Notes under the pieces: generated by a model | Seen by the model: only the letters and a program-made list of their open reading frames with translations | Database searches by the model: none | Told to the model about the DNA's origin: nothing | Program-made: the position numbers and the translations under genes | Part shown: piece after piece, positions 53,477 to 62,511 of the stretch | Layout: each line of letters begins with the position of its first letter | Numbering within the stretch: position 1 is the stretch's first letter | Assembly (NCBI GenBank): GCA_016713405.1 | Contig: JADJPF010000013.1 | Location: 66,855-130,854, forward strand | Origin: Blastocatellia bacterium | Lineage (GTDB): Bacteria; Acidobacteriota; Blastocatellia; Chloracidobacteriales; JADJPF01 | Length of the DNA stretch: 64,000 bases | Direction: 5' to 3'

Positions 53477-54046
53477 ATGTCTACTAACCCAATAAAAAAA
53501 TATACACTTAAAGAATATTTTGAAATAGAAAAAAACTCTAATATAAAACATGAATATGTTTATGGTGAAATTTTTTCTATGGTTGGAGCTAGCCCTAATC
53601 ATGGACGTATTATTAGTGCTATTACATCTAGTTTATATCCACAGCTAATTAATACAACTTGTGAAGTTTTTACTGAAAATATGAGAACTAGAACTCATAA
53701 CCAAATTTATAGATACCCAGACTTTTTAATCACTTGTAACCCTAGATTTATTAACATTAATGGATTGCAAAGCCTTATTAATCCTACATTAATAGGTGAA
53801 GTACTATCTGATAGCACAGAAAGTTTTGATCAAGATGCAAAATTTAGAGAATACCAACAAATAGAATCTCTTAGGTATTATTTATTGATTAGTCAAAATG
53901 AAATTAGTTCTACTTTGTTTACTAAAAATGATAATAACTGGACTAGTCAAACATTTACTAACTTAAATGATGTAATAGAATTGCCTGTCATTAACTGTAG
54001 GCTAAATATTAATGATATTTACTTAAGAGTGCAGTTTCAACCTTAG
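53477..54046 (+). CDS. Uma2 family (DUF820) putative restriction-like endonuclease
   Basis: A 189-residue PD-(D/E)XK nuclease-like protein. The family opening YTLKEYFEIEKNSNIKHEYVYGEIFSM, the SPNHGRIISAITSSL helix, the PDFLI strand with the first Asp, GEVLSDSTESFDQDAKFREYQ with the Glu and Lys, and YYLLISQNE are all present. Uma2 proteins are abundant in cyanobacteria, Deinococcus, Acidobacteriota and similar bacteria, and their role is unknown. The catalytic motif is complete. The upstream Shine-Dalgarno is weak (TTAGGATT). Confidence 0.9.
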   Translation: MSTNPIKKYTLKEYFEIEKNSNIKHEYVYGEIFSMVGASPNHGRIISAITSSLYPQLINTTCEVFTENMRTRTHNQIYRYPDFLITCNPRFININGLQSLINPTLIGEVLSDSTESFDQDAKFREYQQIESLRYYLLISQNEISSTLFTKNDNNWTSQTFTNLNDVIELPVINCRLNINDIYLRVQFQP

Positions 54047-54053
54047 TTTTTTA

Positions 54054-54521
54054 TTAAATTAAGACCTTAAAATGCTTAATATCTGTTAATGCTCCTGTAC
54101 GGTTTTCTTCAAAAATTGCTTCAACTCTTTGGCCTATTTCTAATTTAGTATGATCGCTAATATCTAGAAAATGAGGTAGTAGATTGCTACAACCATCTAA
54201 CTTAATAATTCCATAACCATAAGGAACTGGGCGTTCTTGGCCAGTAAAAGGGTCTATAAAAGGGAAGTTAATTACAGAAAAAGTTTCTAATGTTCCGCCT
54301 GGGCCAACTTCAATAAATTCTGTTGTTGCCTTATGACATTGGTTACAAAATGCGCGAGGTGGAACTAAAACATAAGCACAATTGCTACAACGAGTTGCCA
54401 AAATTTTTGCTTCATCTCGTAACGTAACTAAAAAACGACTTAGCGCACGACCAGCAGAATAGGCATAAGGTAAGTCGGTTTTAATAGAAATATATAGAGG
54501 TTTTTCTTTTGGCGTACTCAT
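54054..54521 (-). CDS. DUF35 OB-fold zinc-ribbon acyl-CoA partner protein
   Basis: A 155-residue protein of the DUF35 family. A rubredoxin-like zinc ribbon, CSNCAYVLVPPRAFCNQC (two CxxC), is followed by an OB fold (FIEVGPGGTLETFSVI, YGYGIIKLDG, VEAIFEENRTG). DUF35 proteins form complexes with SCP-x type thiolases or enoyl-CoA hydratase-like partners and shuttle acyl-CoA between them. It is last in the minus-strand thiolase operon, after a nucleotidyltransferase, and pairs logically with one of the two thiolases upstream. Confidence 0.88.
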   Translation of the reverse strand: MSTPKEKPLYISIKTDLPYAYSAGRALSRFLVTLRDEAKILATRCSNCAYVLVPPRAFCNQCHKATTEFIEVGPGGTLETFSVINFPFIDPFTGQERPVPYGYGIIKLDGCSNLLPHFLDISDHTKLEIGQRVEAIFEENRTGALTDIKHFKVLI

Positions 54522-54549
54522 TAAATTAATTCTCCTTAGCTTTTTAGCT

Positions 54550-55299
54550 TTATAAATTAGCCATACGTAGCCGCACTAGTAAATCATTTAATGCTGTTCT
54601 AGAGCTTGATGTTTCTGGCAGATGGCTTTTTTCCTCAGCAATTTTTAATTCTGCTCGCAAATATTGATATTGTTGACGATGAAATTCTAAGTTTGACTCT
54701 GAAAGTATAGATTTTTCTTTTCCCGAGGTCTTAACCTCAATTAAATCATTGATTTCAGGTAAATTAAACTTCTCATTTAGCTTAATTAAATTGGCTTCTA
54801 CTTCTCCGGTTTGCATTAGGTTGATGCCTGTTAGTAAAACCCGATAAAGATAAAGCAAGGTTTTAACACGAGGTTCTTTTTCAAACATTCTCCATTCAGT
54901 TTCAGCAAAACCAAAATAATGATGACTATGGTAGCGAGTAATACAGCCTTTTGCGATTTCCTTTAATTCTTTGTGTGCTTCGTTGGTATGCAAAATTAAA
55001 GGTGAGTAAAGTTGCTCTAACACATAGCCATTTTTCTTTAGTAACAAAAGAAAAAATTTTTTTACGTCATGAGTTACTAAATCAATTTCTAAACCATCTC
55101 TAACTTCCGAAATTTCAATAGTTTCTCTAGGTTGTTCTAAATCTATTACTTCTTTAACAGGTAAAATATGAACCCCTCTTAAATCATAATCAGAATCAGG
55201 AGAAGGAAAGCCATATAAATGCGCACCACTAACAGTAGCAAATAGCAATGGATATGGTTGTTCAGCAACTACCTGATAAATTTTGCTATCCCATTGCAT
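54550..55299 (-). CDS. Nucleotidyltransferase (RlaP/YcgL-like, PF10127 type)
   Basis: A 249-residue nucleotidyltransferase. The Pol-beta-like core reads ATVSGAHLYGFPSPDSDYDLRGV, with the G-x3-YG and paired Asp (DYD) metal ligands. The third Asp is probably in LEIDLVTHDVKKF. The helical C-terminal half matches the predicted-nucleotidyltransferase family related to RNA-repair RlaP and phage proteins. Its placement between two thiolase-operon genes (31 nt after thiolase B, 28 nt before DUF35) is unusual and has no evident metabolic logic. Confidence 0.8.
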   Translation of the reverse strand: MQWDSKIYQVVAEQPYPLLFATVSGAHLYGFPSPDSDYDLRGVHILPVKEVIDLEQPRETIEISEVRDGLEIDLVTHDVKKFFLLLLKKNGYVLEQLYSPLILHTNEAHKELKEIAKGCITRYHSHHYFGFAETEWRMFEKEPRVKTLLYLYRVLLTGINLMQTGEVEANLIKLNEKFNLPEINDLIEVKTSGKEKSILSESNLEFHRQQYQYLRAELKIAEEKSHLPETSSSRTALNDLLVRLRMANL

Positions 55300-55329
55300 A
55301 AGTTATAAACCTCTTAAATATACTTAATT

Positions 55330-56477
55330 TTACTTAGCTGACATAACAAAAACTTCATTCCAATAAGATCCACCAAACCCCGTAGCTAAAGCACGACGTA
55401 CACCATCAACTTGGCGTTTATCGGCTCGGCCCTGTATTTGAAGGGCTGCTTCAGCAACACGAATTAAAGCAGTTGCTCCAATTGGATTAGTAGAAACTAC
55501 CCCTCCAGATGGGTTAACAGGTAGTCTTCCACCCATTGCCGTTACTCCTTCTTCTACCAGGTAACGACCTTTGCCCATTTCACATAGCTGTAAATATTCA
55601 AGCCAAGAAACTTGGGTATAGCTAGCTGGGTCATAAAGTTCTATAACATCTAATTCTTCTAAAGGTTTAGTTATACCTGCAATACGATAAGCTTCAATTG
55701 CAGCAGCTTCTAGAGTGCTATCTTTGCTAAAGAAAATGTCTCCAATCCAAGCATGGTTATGACGAGAAACTACAGCATCAATCCAAGCAGGCTGAGAACA
55801 TAAATCTTTTGCTCGTTTTTCTGATGCCATAATTACTGCACAAGCCCCATCAGAGGCAGGACACATATGCAAATAGCGAATCGGATAAGCTATATAAGGT
55901 GTTTCTTTAACTTGTTCTACAGTTAAATCAAGTTTTAAGTGGGAATGAGGATTATTTCTAGCGTTTTGACGAGCGCGAACAGCTACAAGGTCAAAGACTT
56001 CTTCTGGAACGTTGTAAGTTTTCATATAAGCTAGTGCTTCAATTGCTAAACCACCAACAGCACCAGCCAATGTCGGCCGTTCGACAATTGGGTCAAACGC
56101 TGTAATAATACCACCTGTAGGGTCACTTTCAGAAAGTTTTTCCCATCCATTGCTAACACAGTGTCAAACATCCCTGAAGCACAATGATAATAGGCACAAG
56201 CAGCAACAGACGCGCCAGTTGTTCCACCAGTTGCAATTTTAATAGCTGGTTTCATTACTGATCCTGCCCCTTCTGATGCCCACATATCAGAAAGGTTGAT
56301 GCCCTCAAAATGCTCCATATTACCAATTACTACGGCATCGATATCATCTAGTGTGATATTGGCTTGTAGTAATGCACGGTCAACCGCTTCTTGGATCATT
56401 TCAGGAATATTTACATCTGTGCGTTTAGAACAATGATTTGTTTGTCCACTGGCAATAACAGCAACTCTTTGGCCCAT
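55330..56477 (-). CDS. SCP-x type thiolase B (acetyl-CoA acetyltransferase-like), one frameshift
   Basis: About 382 residues after repair. The two frames (56477-56046 and 56070-55330) join by adding one A on the coding strand at 56149-56151, giving FDTVLANGWEKLSESDPTGG. Thiolase features are the start RVAVIASGQTNH, a Cys-bearing segment TGASVAACAYYHCASG, SDGACAVIMASEKR, the His-bearing LCEMGKG region and the glycine loop SGGVVSTNPIGATALIRVAEA. It is probably the catalytic thiolase of a DUF35-linked acyl-CoA pathway. It lies 18 nt after thiolase A. Confidence 0.85.
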
Positions 56478-56495
56478 AAATCCTCTTAAAATAAA

Positions 56496-57640
56496 TTATT
56501 TGTCTTTAGATAACACCCAAACACAATGAGTTTGACCACAAGGGCCAACAGTTCCATGTGCTAAAGCACGTCGCGCACCTTCTACTTGATATTCTCCAGC
56601 TTCGCCGCGAAGTTGAAGCGCGGCTTCAGCTACTCTAACTAACCCTGCAACAAACATTGCATGTGCGCCTAATACGCCGCCAGAAGGGTTAACGGGGATT
56701 TCACCGCCTAAATGACTAGCACCACTATGAATTAATTCTGCTCCTTTGCCACGTTCGGCTAGTCCAAGCAGTTCTGTCCACATAAGTTCTTGATAGCTAA
56801 AAGTGTCATAAAGCTCTACTAAATCTAACTCTTTACGTGGGTTGGTGATTCCTGCCATAGAATAAGCTTTTTGAGCAGCTTTTTCTAATGACCTAGAAGT
56901 AGTTAAATCACGATCACCTAAGTAATAATTATCTTGGTAATGTCCTACACCACTTAACCAAACAGGTTTATCAGTAAATTTAGATACCAAATCTTCACGA
57001 GCAAGTAAATTGCACAAGCTCCATCAGAATTTGGAGCAATATCATATTCTCTTAGAGGATCAGCAACTAGTTGAGCTTTAAGGGCTTCTTCAACGCTAAT
57101 TGACATTGCACGATGTGCATTAGGGTTACGAGTTGCATTAGTTAGGTTTTTTGCAACTACTGCGGCTAGATCTGACTCGCCAACTTGATAATGCTCCATA
57201 TAGGCACGGGCTTGTAATGCTCCTGCTGCAACTAAATCAAAGCCTAATTGACGTTGATAAATAGGGTCAAATACAGCATTTCCAATCATTGTTTGCTGGC
57301 CTTCAGAGCTTTTACAATGAGCTAGCACTAAAGTAGTGCCAAAAGAGCCTGCTAAAATACGCATCATTCCATAAAGTACAGCTAAAGTGCCATCAGAAGA
57401 GACTTTGGTTTCTGATTTTAGCCATGCTCCAACAGCATCTTGAACTGACATGCTGGAAATAGTGCGGCCATCCCAAAAATCTGATGAAGCAGTGACAATA
57501 TTGTCAACATCTTTATGGTCAATACCTAATTTATTAAAGAGGGACTCTACAACCTCATAAGCTATTTCTGCATAGTTTTGATCAATTTTTTGTGCAGCAA
57601 ATTTTGTTTGTGCAACTCCAACTATTGCAACACGATCCAT
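56496..57640 (-). CDS. SCP-x type thiolase A (possibly Cys-less), one frameshift
   Basis: About 381 residues after repair. The frames (57640-56954 and 57017-56496) join by adding one T on the coding strand at about 57007-57011 (SDGACAILLAREDLV). It has the fold of thiolase B (RVAIVGVAQTKF, IDHKDVDNIV, NSDGACAI, SGGVLGAHAM). The position of the nucleophile Cys appears as SSDGTLAVLYG without Cys. That recalls Ltp2-type retro-aldolases, which also use DUF35 partners. It is the second gene of the operon and lies 13 nt after the first DUF35 gene. Confidence 0.82.
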
Positions 57641-57653
57641 GATAGCTCCTTAA

Positions 57654-58100
57654 TTACTCAGGCTTAAAATATTGAATATCCATAATGTTACCAGTAGCTT
57701 TTTCAGCAAACTGGGCTGTAACACGTAGTCCAGTTTTTACTTTATCAATTTCCACTTCGCTTAACTGATGGACAAAAGCGGTATCTGCTCCATCTAGTTG
57801 AATGAGGGCATAAACTACAGGTGGAGTTGTAGGATTTAGTGAAGGAACAGGATAACGAACAATGGTAAAAGATTTAACTATACCGCCTGGGCCAACTTCT
57901 ACCCAATCTTCTTCACTTTGTGAGTTTTTTCTAGGAGGAATCATCACTTTTTGGGTTTTAGGGCAACGTGTCCCATAGATTTTCTTTTCCTGAGCAATAC
58001 GCCTATAAAACTGACTAGCTGTTAACCCAGCAGCCCAACGATAGGGAATACGCATTGAGCTTTTATAAACAATTAACTCTTCTTCAGGTTGTGAACTCAT
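57654..58100 (-). CDS. DUF35 OB-fold protein with degenerate zinc ribbon
   Basis: A 148-residue DUF35 protein and first gene of the thiolase operon. The OB fold is clear (WVEVGPGGIVKSFTIVRYPVP, VYALIQLDGADTAFVHQL, LRVTAQFAEKATGNIMDI). The zinc ribbon is reduced to TRCPKTQKVMIPPRK, so three of four cysteines are missing, unlike the paralog at 54.1 kb. It lies directly before thiolase A and probably forms its partner. The start ATG has no clear Shine-Dalgarno. Confidence 0.85.
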   Translation of the reverse strand: MSSQPEEELIVYKSSMRIPYRWAAGLTASQFYRRIAQEKKIYGTRCPKTQKVMIPPRKNSQSEEDWVEVGPGGIVKSFTIVRYPVPSLNPTTPPVVYALIQLDGADTAFVHQLSEVEIDKVKTGLRVTAQFAEKATGNIMDIQYFKPE

Positions 58101-58207
58101 AAAATTTTTGACTAGTAAATTTAATACTAGCTATAATCCTTTTATTTTGTGGTAGATGAGAGTTTGGTTTTAACTTTATTTGGTGATGCTTTTGAGTCAG
58201 GAAATTA

Positions 58208-58221
58208 TGACTGACTGGTCA
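58208..58221. promoter_or_regulatory. Possible TetR-type operator upstream of the thiolase operon
   Basis: TGACTGACTGGTCA is an interrupted palindrome with TGAC...GTCA ends, 108 nt upstream of the DUF35-thiolase operon start. Fatty-acid-type TetR regulators often use TGAC-GGTCA palindromes. No TetR gene lies in the window, so this is a pattern-based guess. Confidence 0.3.
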
Positions 58222-58316
58222 AAAAAAGCAAGCTGTGTTTACCATTTTGAAATATACTTAAAAAATAGGCTCTTTTCTATAGCTTTAAAACTTATTTTTT
58301 AACTAAAAGTGATTTT

Positions 58317-59039
58317 ATGAAACTAAAAATTAAAACACAGTTTCCCCCAACACGGTGTGAAGTTTGTCATAAAGCAGATTGTTTTGACCCAAATACAGGC
58401 TCTTGTTCTCGTTGTGGTGTCTTGGTGCGTTGGCAAGATAGCTTGCCAGTAAATAACAACATTGTTGTACCAATAGGGGTAAGTGTAGAGCGTTATGAAA
58501 GTCAACTAAAACTAGTACAAGGTTGGTATAATCGTAAAACAATAAAGTTTTTGATTCCATTTACCTTGATTTGGAATGGGGCTTTAGCCTTATTTTGGGT
58601 ACTTATCCCAGTACATATTATTAATAGTATTATGAATGATGGTGATTTTTCTTCACTACTAACGCTGTTTTTTTTATTACCACATACTTTAGTAGGTCTC
58701 TTATACATCTATTACCTAATAGCCACTTATAAAAATACCACTACTATTTTAGTTGATCATAAAAGCTTAAATGTTGAACATCATCCGTTACCTTGGCCTG
58801 GTAAACGAACTATTTCTACTACGGACTTAACTCAATTGTACTTAAAACAAACTAAAGGTTGGTCAGTTAATGATGAAGTTACATATCTTTATGAACTAAG
58901 AGCAAAATTAAAAAATGATAAAGATGTTAAATTAATTGGAGGATTGATTTCTGAAGAAGTAGGACATTTTTTAGAAGAGCAAATAGAAAATTATTTAGGT
59001 ATTGTTGATGAACCTGTACAAGGGGAAATGCCAAAGTAA
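58317..59039 (+). CDS. Zinc-ribbon membrane protein, paralog 1
   Basis: A 240-residue protein. An N-terminal four-Cys motif, RCEVCHKADCFDPNTGSCSRC (C-x2-C-x4-C-x7-C-x2-C pattern, residues about 14-33), is followed by VERYESQLKLVQGW. Two membrane helices (about 85-107 and 119-141) come next, then a PH-like cytosolic beta-rich domain (TTTILVDHKSLNVEHHPLPWPG). I recognise no family. The gene 3 nt downstream is a paralog with the same layout. It is divergent from the thiolase operon and the start has no clear Shine-Dalgarno. Confidence 0.7.
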   Translation: MKLKIKTQFPPTRCEVCHKADCFDPNTGSCSRCGVLVRWQDSLPVNNNIVVPIGVSVERYESQLKLVQGWYNRKTIKFLIPFTLIWNGALALFWVLIPVHIINSIMNDGDFSSLLTLFFLLPHTLVGLLYIYYLIATYKNTTTILVDHKSLNVEHHPLPWPGKRTISTTDLTQLYLKQTKGWSVNDEVTYLYELRAKLKNDKDVKLIGGLISEEVGHFLEEQIENYLGIVDEPVQGEMPK

Positions 59040-59042
59040 AAT

Positions 59043-59771
59043 ATGGAGTTAAAACCAACCCAATTAAAAATAAAATATGAATCCGCTCCAGAGCGTTGTG
59101 AAGTGTGTCATAAAACAGATTGTTTTGAGCCAAATACAGGCTCTTGTTCTCGTTGTAGTGTCTTGGTGCGTTGGCAAGAAACATCTACAACAATGACTGC
59201 TCCAGCTAGCGTAACAGTAGAACGTTATGAGGGCCAACTAAATTTAATTCAAAGCTGGCAGGATAAAAAGCTATTGAAATCTTTAATAATCCCCATAATA
59301 CTTTCTAGTCCTGCAATACTTCTTTGGTGGTTGATTGTTTTTTTGTCTCTTATTGAAGATATAAATGCAGGTAAATTTTTTGAATCGTTTATAGCATTCA
59401 TATTCTTAATACTACCTAGCTTAGGGTGGCTTTTAGGCCCTTATTACCTTTTAGCATCTTATAAAAATAAAACAACAATTGTATTAACAAACAAAACTTT
59501 AAGCATAAAACATGTACCTATACCTTGGCTTGGTAATCGTAATATGCCTGCATCAAACTTAGTTCAACTTTATGTTAGACAGGGAAAAAGAACAGGAACA
59601 ATATTTAACCCAAGCTACCTTTATGACTTGCGGGCAAAATTAAAAAATGGAAGAGAAATAAACCTAGTAGGTAATCTTGCTTCAAAAGAAGTAGGGCATT
59701 TTTTGGAGCAACAAATAGAAAGTTATTTGGGTATTGTTGACCAACCAATTCAAGGCGAGGTGCCAAAATAA
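59043..59771 (+). CDS. Zinc-ribbon membrane protein, paralog 2
   Basis: A 242-residue protein clearly homologous along its full length to its upstream neighbour. It shares the same cysteine motif (RCEVCHKTDCFEPNTGSCSRC at about 18-37), VERYEGQLNLIQSW, two membrane helices, a PIPWLGNRNM segment and an identical style of ending (FLEQQIESYLGIVDQPIQGE). Start codon ATG 59043 lies 3 nt after the stop of paralog 1. The pair is a recent tandem duplication, because the nucleotide sequences around the cysteine motif are nearly identical. Function is unknown. Confidence 0.7.
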   Translation: MELKPTQLKIKYESAPERCEVCHKTDCFEPNTGSCSRCSVLVRWQETSTTMTAPASVTVERYEGQLNLIQSWQDKKLLKSLIIPIILSSPAILLWWLIVFLSLIEDINAGKFFESFIAFIFLILPSLGWLLGPYYLLASYKNKTTIVLTNKTLSIKHVPIPWLGNRNMPASNLVQLYVRQGKRTGTIFNPSYLYDLRAKLKNGREINLVGNLASKEVGHFLEQQIESYLGIVDQPIQGEVPK

Positions 59772-59862
59772 AATAAGATAATAGGAAGTCTTTGCAACGA
59801 AATTGACAAACAAGTAGTATAGACAAGGTTTGGCTAAAATTTCTTATGGACAATCACTATAA

Positions 59863-61128
59863 ATGTCAGAAAATACAGGCGGATACCTTAATTTATTACG
59901 TAACAATAAGCGTGTAAGACAACTTTGGTTTGCTCAAATAGTTAGCGAACTAGGCGACTGGTTAAATTTTGTAGCTTTAATCCAAATAATTAAGCAATTT
60001 TCAGGTAGTGCGCAAGCTTCAGGATTGCTAATTATTTTACAAATGATGCCACTAGTAATTTTTAGTCCTTTTTCTGGTGCCTTAGCAGACCGTTTTGACC
60101 GTCGTAAAATAATGATTACGGCTGACTTACTCCGTGCAGGGGTGGTTTTAGGTCTTTTAACTATTCACAAAGCTGATCAGCTTTGGTTGCTTTATTTGCT
60201 TTCTGCTATGCAATTTTCTTTAACAGCTTTTTTTGAGCCTGCAAGATCCGCACTATTGCCTAACTTAGCAAAAGGCGAAGAATTAATACAAGCTAATGCG
60301 TTAACAGGTGTAACATGGTCAATCATTTTAGCCCTAGGCGGTGCATTAGGTGGAATAATCTCTGACTTTTTTGGTAATCAAATTGCTTTCCTTGTTGATT
60401 CTGCTACTTTTTTACTCTCGGCAGGTATTTTACTTAGATTAAATGTAGAAGCAAAACGACCGTCTGATAATCAAGAAACAAAGCAAAATAAAGACACTAG
60501 TTTTTTAGCTGTTGTGCCTTATTTACAAGCTAGGCCAAAGGTTTTAGCAGTTATGTTAATTAAAAGTGGTATTTGTTTAACTGGTGGGGGAGTTTTTTTA
60601 TTATCAGTAGTTTATGGGCAACAAATCTTTTCTATTGGAAAAGACGGATCAGTTTCTGTTGGTATTCTTTATGGTGTTCATGGTTTAGGAGCAGTGATAG
60701 GTGCAGCTTTAACAGGACATTTATCTCGGGCTAGCACTAGAAATGCACTAAACCTTACTTTAATAGCTTTTGCACTGAGAGGAATATTTTTTAGTTTTTG
60801 GGCAGTATCGCTTAATATTTGGTTTGCTGCTATTTCAATTTTAAGTGTTGCTGCTTGTGGAAGTTTTCTTTGGGTAATTAGTACAACACTTCTTCAAAAA
60901 TTTACTGATGATGAAATAAGAGGACGACTTTTTGCTTTAGAACACGCTTTTCTTACTCTTTCAATGACTCTTTCTATTGGAGCAATAGGATGTGCTTTAG
61001 ATGTTTGGAAATTTTCACCTGCTCAAACTACATTTTTTACAGGTCTTTTGGCTGTTCTAATTACAGCCCTATGGGGATTGATAGTTTTTCAATGGCGTAA
61101 ATTTGATAGGCTCCAGCAACAAAATTAG
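59863..61128 (+). CDS. MFS transporter (MFS_3, EntS-like)
   Basis: A 421-residue permease with about twelve membrane helices. The loop 2-3 motif reads GALADRFDRRKIMI (G-x3-D-R-x-GRR type). The opening NKRVRQLWFAQIVSELGDWLNFVAL and the FFEPARSALLPNLA segment are typical of the MFS_3/EntS group (macrolide- or siderophore-type export). The substrate is unknown. There is a 90-nt gap after paralog 2. The downstream gene is convergent. Confidence 0.92.
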   Translation: MSENTGGYLNLLRNNKRVRQLWFAQIVSELGDWLNFVALIQIIKQFSGSAQASGLLIILQMMPLVIFSPFSGALADRFDRRKIMITADLLRAGVVLGLLTIHKADQLWLLYLLSAMQFSLTAFFEPARSALLPNLAKGEELIQANALTGVTWSIILALGGALGGIISDFFGNQIAFLVDSATFLLSAGILLRLNVEAKRPSDNQETKQNKDTSFLAVVPYLQARPKVLAVMLIKSGICLTGGGVFLLSVVYGQQIFSIGKDGSVSVGILYGVHGLGAVIGAALTGHLSRASTRNALNLTLIAFALRGIFFSFWAVSLNIWFAAISILSVAACGSFLWVISTTLLQKFTDDEIRGRLFALEHAFLTLSMTLSIGAIGCALDVWKFSPAQTTFFTGLLAVLITALWGLIVFQWRKFDRLQQQN

Positions 61129-61159
61129 TTTTGACTAGAGCCTTAAAAGCCTCAATTTT

Positions 61160-61495
61160 CTATGAAGCTGGCAATCTGTAATAAACTATGTTTGGGTTAC
61201 TGCCTGCTGGCATTATAAGTTTTCCTGCTTTCTGCGTTCCATCAATACCAAAAAAAGCCGCTACTGTATCTTTTGCTTCATCATCTGTTGGCGGTCTGCT
61301 AGGATAAGACATACTAAGTAACCAATAAGGGCTTTTACTTCGTTTATCTAAGGTAAGATTAACTATAAAACCTGTATTTGAACGAAAAGAAAATTTTAAT
61401 GGATCAAAATTGTCTGGAACTGAACCTGCTGGATAGGTTTCGGCGGTTGTTTTTAGCTTTTCTATAACCGCAGGGGTTAGATCTTTGGGTAGCAT
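61160..61495 (-). CDS. Small hypothetical protein
   Basis: A 111-residue protein with no signal peptide. It reads like a small soluble alpha/beta protein: LTPAVIEKLKTTAETYPAGS helix, TGFIVNLTLDKRSKSPYWLLSMSYPS strands, and a last strand NIVYYRLPAS. I do not recognise the family. The Shine-Dalgarno AAGGAGACGC precedes the ATG. It is convergent with the MFS gene, with 31 nt between stops. Confidence 0.6.
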   Translation of the reverse strand: MLPKDLTPAVIEKLKTTAETYPAGSVPDNFDPLKFSFRSNTGFIVNLTLDKRSKSPYWLLSMSYPSRPPTDDEAKDTVAAFFGIDGTQKAGKLIMPAGSNPNIVYYRLPAS

Positions 61496-61925
61496 TAAGC
61501 GTCTCCTTGAAAATTAAACTAGCAGATTAATTTTTTAATGTTTCTTGTAGCACGGAAATATTAACAGAAGACTCACAAGAAAAAAATTAAAAATTTACTT
61601 CTTCTTTTCCACAAAGCCTGTGGAAAAGTTTGTGGAAAAAATGTGATAAATTAGGCTAACTTTTTCTCTATAAGTAGTTTATAGCATTTTGCACAAAAAA
61701 GTTTCATCTCTCTAAATCTTACTTTATCAATATTTTAGCTATATGTGTTGTAATTAGAAATAATTGTCGCACGTCTGATAACTAGAAAAGTATCTTTGAT
61801 CAAAAATTAAAAATCTTGTCCTAAATTCGATAAAAGTCTAGCGCGAGAAAATAAGGAAGGAGAAGGGTCAAGGCGAGCAAGAGGTCTAGTAGACATGTTT
61901 TTTAGAAGCAATACTTCGGACACAA
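61496..61925. other. Intergenic region with DnaA-box-like sites beside IS DNA
   Basis: There is no gene in these 430 bases. They contain three DnaA-box-like 9-mers (separate entry) within AT-rich DNA. The part next to the transposase remnant (61740-61925) carries no terminal inverted repeat that I can identify. Confidence 0.5.
61605..61639. promoter_or_regulatory. Cluster of three DnaA-box-like 9-mers
   Basis: TTTTCCACA (61605-61613), TGTGGAAAA (61619-61627) and TGTGGAAAA (61631-61639) each fit the TTWTNCACA consensus, one forward and two reverse, in 35 bp. AT-rich tracts flank them. There is no dnaA, dnaN or gidA nearby. The sites may titrate DnaA or mark a plasmid-like or mobile-element origin. 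Confidence 0.4.
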
Positions 61926-62393
61926 TTAAGCAGCAATAGAAGCATAAGAAATAATGTTTTGATAGTTGGGATGATTTTTAATAGAAGTCATGTCAAGATC
62001 TAAGTTAGAAAAAATAAAATCAAGGAAATGATGATTAAAAAGCAAGCTGCTTGTAAGTAGCCAAAGAGAAAACAAAAGGCTTACTAATGTCACGATGTAG
62101 CCAAGAATCAATTTTAGCAAGGTTGAGAGAAGATAAAGATGAATTGAAGTGAAAATTGAGAGCCTGTTTATCGTGAGCCTGACAATCCAATAGACCAGTA
62201 AACTGTTTTGCATCACGAAAAATAAATTCAATTTGGAAGCGAGTTTTGTAGAAACGATAAACATCAATAGCAGACATAAAGATGTCAGTAGAAAAAAGCA
62301 ATGCTATGCGAGGTTTGGTATTGTTTTGAGTATTACCTAAAATCTGGAGAAATATGGTAACTAGGTAAGGAGAGAAGGAATTTGTATATCTAA
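61926..62393 (-). pseudogene. IS4-type transposase remnant (C-terminal half)
   Basis: On the minus strand an open stretch from about 62393 gives ILGNT, KPRIALLFSTDIFMSAI, then YRFYKTRFQIEFIFRDAKQF, the second Asp and the Y-x-R-x6-E region of IS4-type DDE transposases. The frame shifts at an A5 run (62037-62041), and removing one base joins it to the end NHHFLDFIFSNLD. The N-terminal half and first catalytic Asp are missing, so it cannot be active. It lies next to a second, intact transposase of a different type. Confidence 0.75.
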
Positions 62394-62511
62394 TTTAGAG
62401 AAAATTTCTTTTTGTTTTTTTTTTTAGATAGGTAAAATTGAGGGATTAATGGAAATAATTCTAAATTTTTATTTTTAAAAAAAAATTTTAAAAATCTCGA
62501 TGATCAAGTTT

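Noticed and set aside
58323..59184. Minus-strand frames opposite the two zinc-ribbon paralogs
   Set aside because: The same shadow frames occur in both copies because the genes are duplicated; neither has a plausible start or composition.
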